From Geomonas paludis (lineage in GTDB: Bacteria; Desulfobacterota; Desulfuromonadia; Geobacterales; Geobacteraceae), in NCBI RefSeq assembly GCF_014193585.1, contig NZ_BLXY01000001.1:1111033-1175032 (forward strand): 64,000 nucleotides of DNA, given 5' to 3'. This document shows, piece by piece, positions 61,176 to 64,000 of the stretch. How positions within the stretch are numbered: position 1 is the stretch's first letter; every line of letters starts with the position of its first letter. Below the pieces are notes generated by a model, which searched no databases, was not told the origin of the DNA, and was given only the letters and a program-made list of their open reading frames with translations. The position numbers and the translations under genes are program-made.

Positions 61176-61445
61176 ATGACAAAGGAAACGAAAGAATCAT
61201 TGTCCGGGAAAGTGACAAGTTGGTCGATCATCGGGGTGGTTGTGGCCGGGACGCTGCTCATCTCCGGCATAGCCGACGTCTCCGAGGGGAGCGGGCTGAT
61301 GGCGAAGATATTCCTCCTCTTCATCGGCGCCATCATCGTCGTGCAGGTCATCCCTGGCATCATGCTCTTCAGCGCCATGCTCAAGGGGATCTACGGTCTG
61401 TTTGGCAAGAAAGTAAAAGTCCCTCTGGAACAGGACAAAAAGTAG
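61176..61445 (+). CDS. tiny membrane protein with VxQxIP motif, first gene of module B
   Basis: An 89-residue protein with two helices (about residues 14-31 and 40-62), the second containing VVQVIPGIMLFSAMLKGIYG, and a basic tail. It is paralogous to the module A proteins at 53889 and 54712. ATG 61176 has AAAAAGGAGAGG upstream and is preferred to the in-frame ATG 61155. Confidence 0.8.
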   Translation: MTKETKESLSGKVTSWSIIGVVVAGTLLISGIADVSEGSGLMAKIFLLFIGAIIVVQVIPGIMLFSAMLKGIYGLFGKKVKVPLEQDKK

Positions 61446-61470
61446 CAGTCGCGAATGCGCGAGGTGGCTT

Positions 61471-62187
61471 ATGGACGAACGGGGAATCATCATAGCGGAC
61501 CGCGATGCCGAGTTCCGCAGCCAGGTAGCCGAATACTTCCGCAAGGCCGGTTACGAGGTTGAGACCACTGATTCAACAGTCCACGTACTCTGCAGCATCC
61601 TGCAGAAGAAGACACCGGTGTTGTTGTTGGGAAGTGACTTTGACCAGAAGGTTTCGTCGTCGGATCTGATTCACCTGTTGAAGAAATGCAACCGCCACCT
61701 GAACGTCATCATGGTCTCCGACGACATGCCGCTGAATCAGGCGAGGCAGGTGCGCAAGGCAGGGATCTTCTACCAGGCCCTGAAACCGACGCAAGCCGGC
61801 GATACCGAGGAACTCGGGCAGGCCGTCGAGTGCGCCTTCAAGACCTACCGCGCCGGCCGTCAGCAGGAGCGCATGGAGGCCGCGATGCGGCGCCGAACAC
61901 ATCGGCGCGAGGCGGTGCAGCCACAAATTGCCAGTATCCCCAGGCGGTTCTCATGGCTGATATCCCTTGCGGTCCTCATCTTCGGGACCAGTTTCCTCGC
62001 CGTATCGGCCGCGCAGAGCGTAGATCGTGGCGGCAACCTGGGGATGTGGCTCTTCCTCGGTTTTAGCGCCCTGTTGCTGGTGGCGCAGTTCATCCCGATC
62101 TTCCGGATCAAGTTGCCGAAACGCATCATGGCGCACGAGGCTGCCAAAGAGCAGGCTGCCTCACCAGACGAAAAATCATCTCACTAA
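61471..62187 (+). CDS. pseudo-receiver fused to a membrane segment
   Basis: A 238-residue protein. Residues 1-125 are a CheY-like domain matching the module A pseudo-receiver, with Gly54 (VLLLGSDFDQ) in place of the phospho-acceptor Asp. A basic linker (about 125-155) leads to two helices (about 158-178 and 190-210) carrying LVAQFIPIF, the same motif as the tiny membrane proteins. It thus looks like a fusion of the two components that are separate in module A. GAGGTGG precedes ATG 61471. Confidence 0.85.
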   Translation: MDERGIIIADRDAEFRSQVAEYFRKAGYEVETTDSTVHVLCSILQKKTPVLLLGSDFDQKVSSSDLIHLLKKCNRHLNVIMVSDDMPLNQARQVRKAGIFYQALKPTQAGDTEELGQAVECAFKTYRAGRQQERMEAAMRRRTHRREAVQPQIASIPRRFSWLISLAVLIFGTSFLAVSAAQSVDRGGNLGMWLFLGFSALLLVAQFIPIFRIKLPKRIMAHEAAKEQAASPDEKSSH

Positions 62188-62215
62188 AGGACGTGCTCCT
62201 TGAAAGGAGGGATAC

Positions 62216-63304
62216 GTGAAACCAGCCGACCTACAAAAGATGAGTTTGCTTGCCAAGCTGGCCTTATGCGCCTGGGCCTTGGCCGGGCTTATCGCGCAAG
62301 CCAGCGCCTGGGGATTCTCTTACGGGGATCAAACCGGTAACAACCAGGCCTGCCTGTCCTGCCACGGTAAGACCGGGGAGGTGCCCAAAGGGACCTTCAT
62401 CGACCCGCAGCGCTTCACGCAGACCGCACACGCGAGCCTCGGGTGTGAAGCCTGTCACGCGACGGTCCCCGCCACCCATCCCGACGGCAACAAGGTTCCC
62501 AAGGCCGACTGCCGCGACTGCCACTCCGGCATCAGCGAGGAGTACGCCAAGGGGCTGCATGCCGCCAAGACAGCCTGCAACGGTTGCCACAACCCGCACC
62601 TGGTGCAGAACCCCAAGGATGTCTCCGGCCAGGAAATCAACATGATCTGCTCCAACTGCCACAACGGCCTGGAAATGACGGCGAAACACGGCGAGTGGCT
62701 GCCTCAGTCGGAACTGCACCTGCGCATGCTGCCGTGCATCACCTGCCACACCGGCGCGAAGGACTACTACATCAGCATGTATATCGTCAAGAGCAAGGGT
62801 GACAGCCGGTTCGGCAAACAGGAAGTGGCAGAGTACGCCGATCTCAAAGCCATCGCCGGTGGCCGCCCCATCGTCTCCCTCATCGACACCAACCGGGACA
62901 ACTACGTATCCCTGGAAGAGTTGCGCGTCTTCAACCGCACCCAGAAGTCGCTCCATCTGTACGGGATGATGACTCCCTCCACGGTCTCGCACAAGTTCGA
63001 GATTCTCGACAGCAGGCGTAACTGCAGCTTCTGCCACACCTCGGGCTCCGGGCTCATGCAGACCAGTTTCATCGCCGTACCGGAAGCCGACGGCACTTTC
63101 CTGAGAGTGCCGGTGGAAAAGGGTGCGGTGCTCGATGCCCTCTACGCCGCTCCGGATTTCTACATGATGGGCTCCACCAAGAACGCGAAGCTGAACCAGA
63201 TCGGGCTTGCCATCATCTGCTGCGGTCTGATCATGCCGGTGGGACACGGGTTCGTGCGGTTCCTGACCCGTAAAAACAGGAAAGAAAAGGAGCATCAGTC
63301 ATGA
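62216..63304 (+). CDS. heptahaem membrane-anchored cytochrome c
   Basis: A 362-residue cytochrome. The signal peptide spans about residues 12-32. Seven CxxCH motifs follow (CLSCH, CEACH, CRDCH, CNGCH, CSNCH, CITCH, CSFCH). A short segment resembling an EF-hand loop (DTNRDNYVSLEEL) lies between haems 6 and 7. A C-terminal helix (about residues 323-345) and a basic end anchor it. The GTG start has GGAGG five bases upstream. It overlaps the cytochrome b gene by four bases. Confidence 0.92.
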   Translation: MKPADLQKMSLLAKLALCAWALAGLIAQASAWGFSYGDQTGNNQACLSCHGKTGEVPKGTFIDPQRFTQTAHASLGCEACHATVPATHPDGNKVPKADCRDCHSGISEEYAKGLHAAKTACNGCHNPHLVQNPKDVSGQEINMICSNCHNGLEMTAKHGEWLPQSELHLRMLPCITCHTGAKDYYISMYIVKSKGDSRFGKQEVAEYADLKAIAGGRPIVSLIDTNRDNYVSLEELRVFNRTQKSLHLYGMMTPSTVSHKFEILDSRRNCSFCHTSGSGLMQTSFIAVPEADGTFLRVPVEKGAVLDALYAAPDFYMMGSTKNAKLNQIGLAIICCGLIMPVGHGFVRFLTRKNRKEKEHQS

Positions 63305-64000
63305 GCGAGAAAACGAGGATCTACTTACAGCCCTGGCCCATACGCATCTGGCACTGGATCAACGCCTCGGGCATCATCATCCTGATCCTGTCCGGCGCCC
63401 AGATCCGGTTCCCTGAGACTCTCAGCATCTTCAGCAGCTACAAGAGCGCCATCGAGGTGCACAACACCGCCGGGATCATCGTTTCCATCTCCTTCTCGTT
63501 CTGGTTCTTCTACTACAAGATGGTGAAGAACACGCTGGACAAGCTGTACATCCCGGACGAGGAGGACATCAAGCACGGCCTGGTACGCCAGCTCCTTTAC
63601 TACTGCTTCTGGTACTTCCTGGGGCGGCCGAGCCCGTATCATGCCACGCCGGACCACAAATTCAACCCGATGCAGAAGTCGGCGTACCTGGCGGTGATGT
63701 TCGTGCTCATGCCGCTGGTCGGGCTCACCGGGATCCTGCTGCTGAACGTGACCCCGCTGCGCGTGCTGGTTCTCATGTGGGGCGGCATCAAGTTCATCGT
63801 CGCGCTCCATTTCCTGCTGGCCTGCTCGCTGCTCGCCTTCCTCTGCACGCACGTCTACCTGGCGACCCTGGGGGACTACATCAAGCCGATGCTGATCGGG
63901 TGGGAAGAAGTGGAAGAGCATGAGGAGCCGGAAAAGGCCCCGGAAGTGGCCATCCCGGGCTACCGGCCGGTACGGCATTATCCGGAATACGAGCAGATGC
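63301..64000 (+). CDS. cytochrome b561-type membrane protein, partial (runs off right edge)
   Basis: At least 233 residues are visible. Helices contain histidines suited to bis-His b haem ligation (IRIWHWINASGII near residue 15, AIEVHNTAGII near 53, LHFLLACSLL and CTHVYLATLGDYI near 180-195). This is the pattern of the Ni/Fe-hydrogenase/formate dehydrogenase-type cytochrome b. Coupled to the heptahaem cytochrome, it would transfer electrons between menaquinol and the periplasm. The C-terminus lies beyond the window. Confidence 0.88.
   Translation, partial: MSEKTRIYLQPWPIRIWHWINASGIIILILSGAQIRFPETLSIFSSYKSAIEVHNTAGIIVSISFSFWFFYYKMVKNTLDKLYIPDEEDIKHGLVRQLLYYCFWYFLGRPSPYHATPDHKFNPMQKSAYLAVMFVLMPLVGLTGILLLNVTPLRVLVLMWGGIKFIVALHFLLACSLLAFLCTHVYLATLGDYIKPMLIGWEEVEEHEEPEKAPEVAIPGYRPVRHYPEYEQM

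Overview
The window is a GC-rich chromosomal segment from a member of the Geobacteraceae, most likely the Geomonas/Citrifermentans (G. bemidjiensis-like) branch. The evidence is an SfrAB-type NADPH oxidoreductase pair, multihaem c-type cytochromes with NrfD and cytochrome b partners, haem-c sensor domains, sigma-54 two-component regulation, a chemotaxis operon, PPDK, and dispersed palindromes of the kind seen in these genomes. It looks like core chromosome. I see no rRNA, tRNA, CRISPR array, phage or insertion sequence.

Layout. 0-5 kb: polyferredoxin, DksA-like protein, RimO, YajQ, a 129-bp tandem repeat and LolA. 5-10.3 kb: a leftward chemotaxis operon cheR-mcp-cheW-cheY-cheA-cheC with no cheB or cheD. 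10.5-16.3 kb: an aminotransferase behind a structured leader or small RNA, an SH3 protein, a VOC protein, a thiolase-fold protein without its catalytic cysteines, and a flavodoxin-like protein. 16.5-20.7 kb: def-fmt-DUF116, a deacetylase-like protein and an NlpC/P60 protein. 20.7-29.8 kb: an HD-GYP response regulator, a MerA-like reductase, glyQS, ppdK and a cold-shock protein. 29.9-34.7 kb: YaaR, then two PstS-like binding proteins followed by a GGDEF-EAL protein. 34.8-38.4 kb: a leftward thiS-thiG-thiE-YhcC-FAH operon ending in a tiny zinc-ribbon gene with an in-frame UGA. 38.5-43.7 kb: a haem-c histidine kinase, an IclR regulator, coaE and FapA. 44-48.6 kb: sfrB-sfrA.

48.9-64 kb is the most distinctive region. 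Two redox modules flank a regulatory core. Module A (leftward) has tiny membrane proteins, a degenerate receiver, a pentahaem cytochrome, a ferredoxin, NrfD, a haem-c sensor without an output domain and a membrane protein. Module B (rightward) has a tiny membrane protein, a degenerate receiver fused to a membrane segment, a heptahaem cytochrome and a cytochrome b cut by the window edge. Between them lie a sigma-54 activator, a hybrid histidine kinase and a second sigma-54 activator. Each module has a good -24/-12 promoter preceded at about 85-210 bp by paired inverted repeats, a different motif for each module. This suggests that each activator drives one module.

The most novel single observation is the UGA-interrupted zinc-ribbon gene at 34808-34951. 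A perfect 8-bp stem with a GGU loop starts 8 nt after the UGA, as in a bacterial SECIS element, so this is a candidate small selenoprotein. A recent nonsense mutation is the main alternative.
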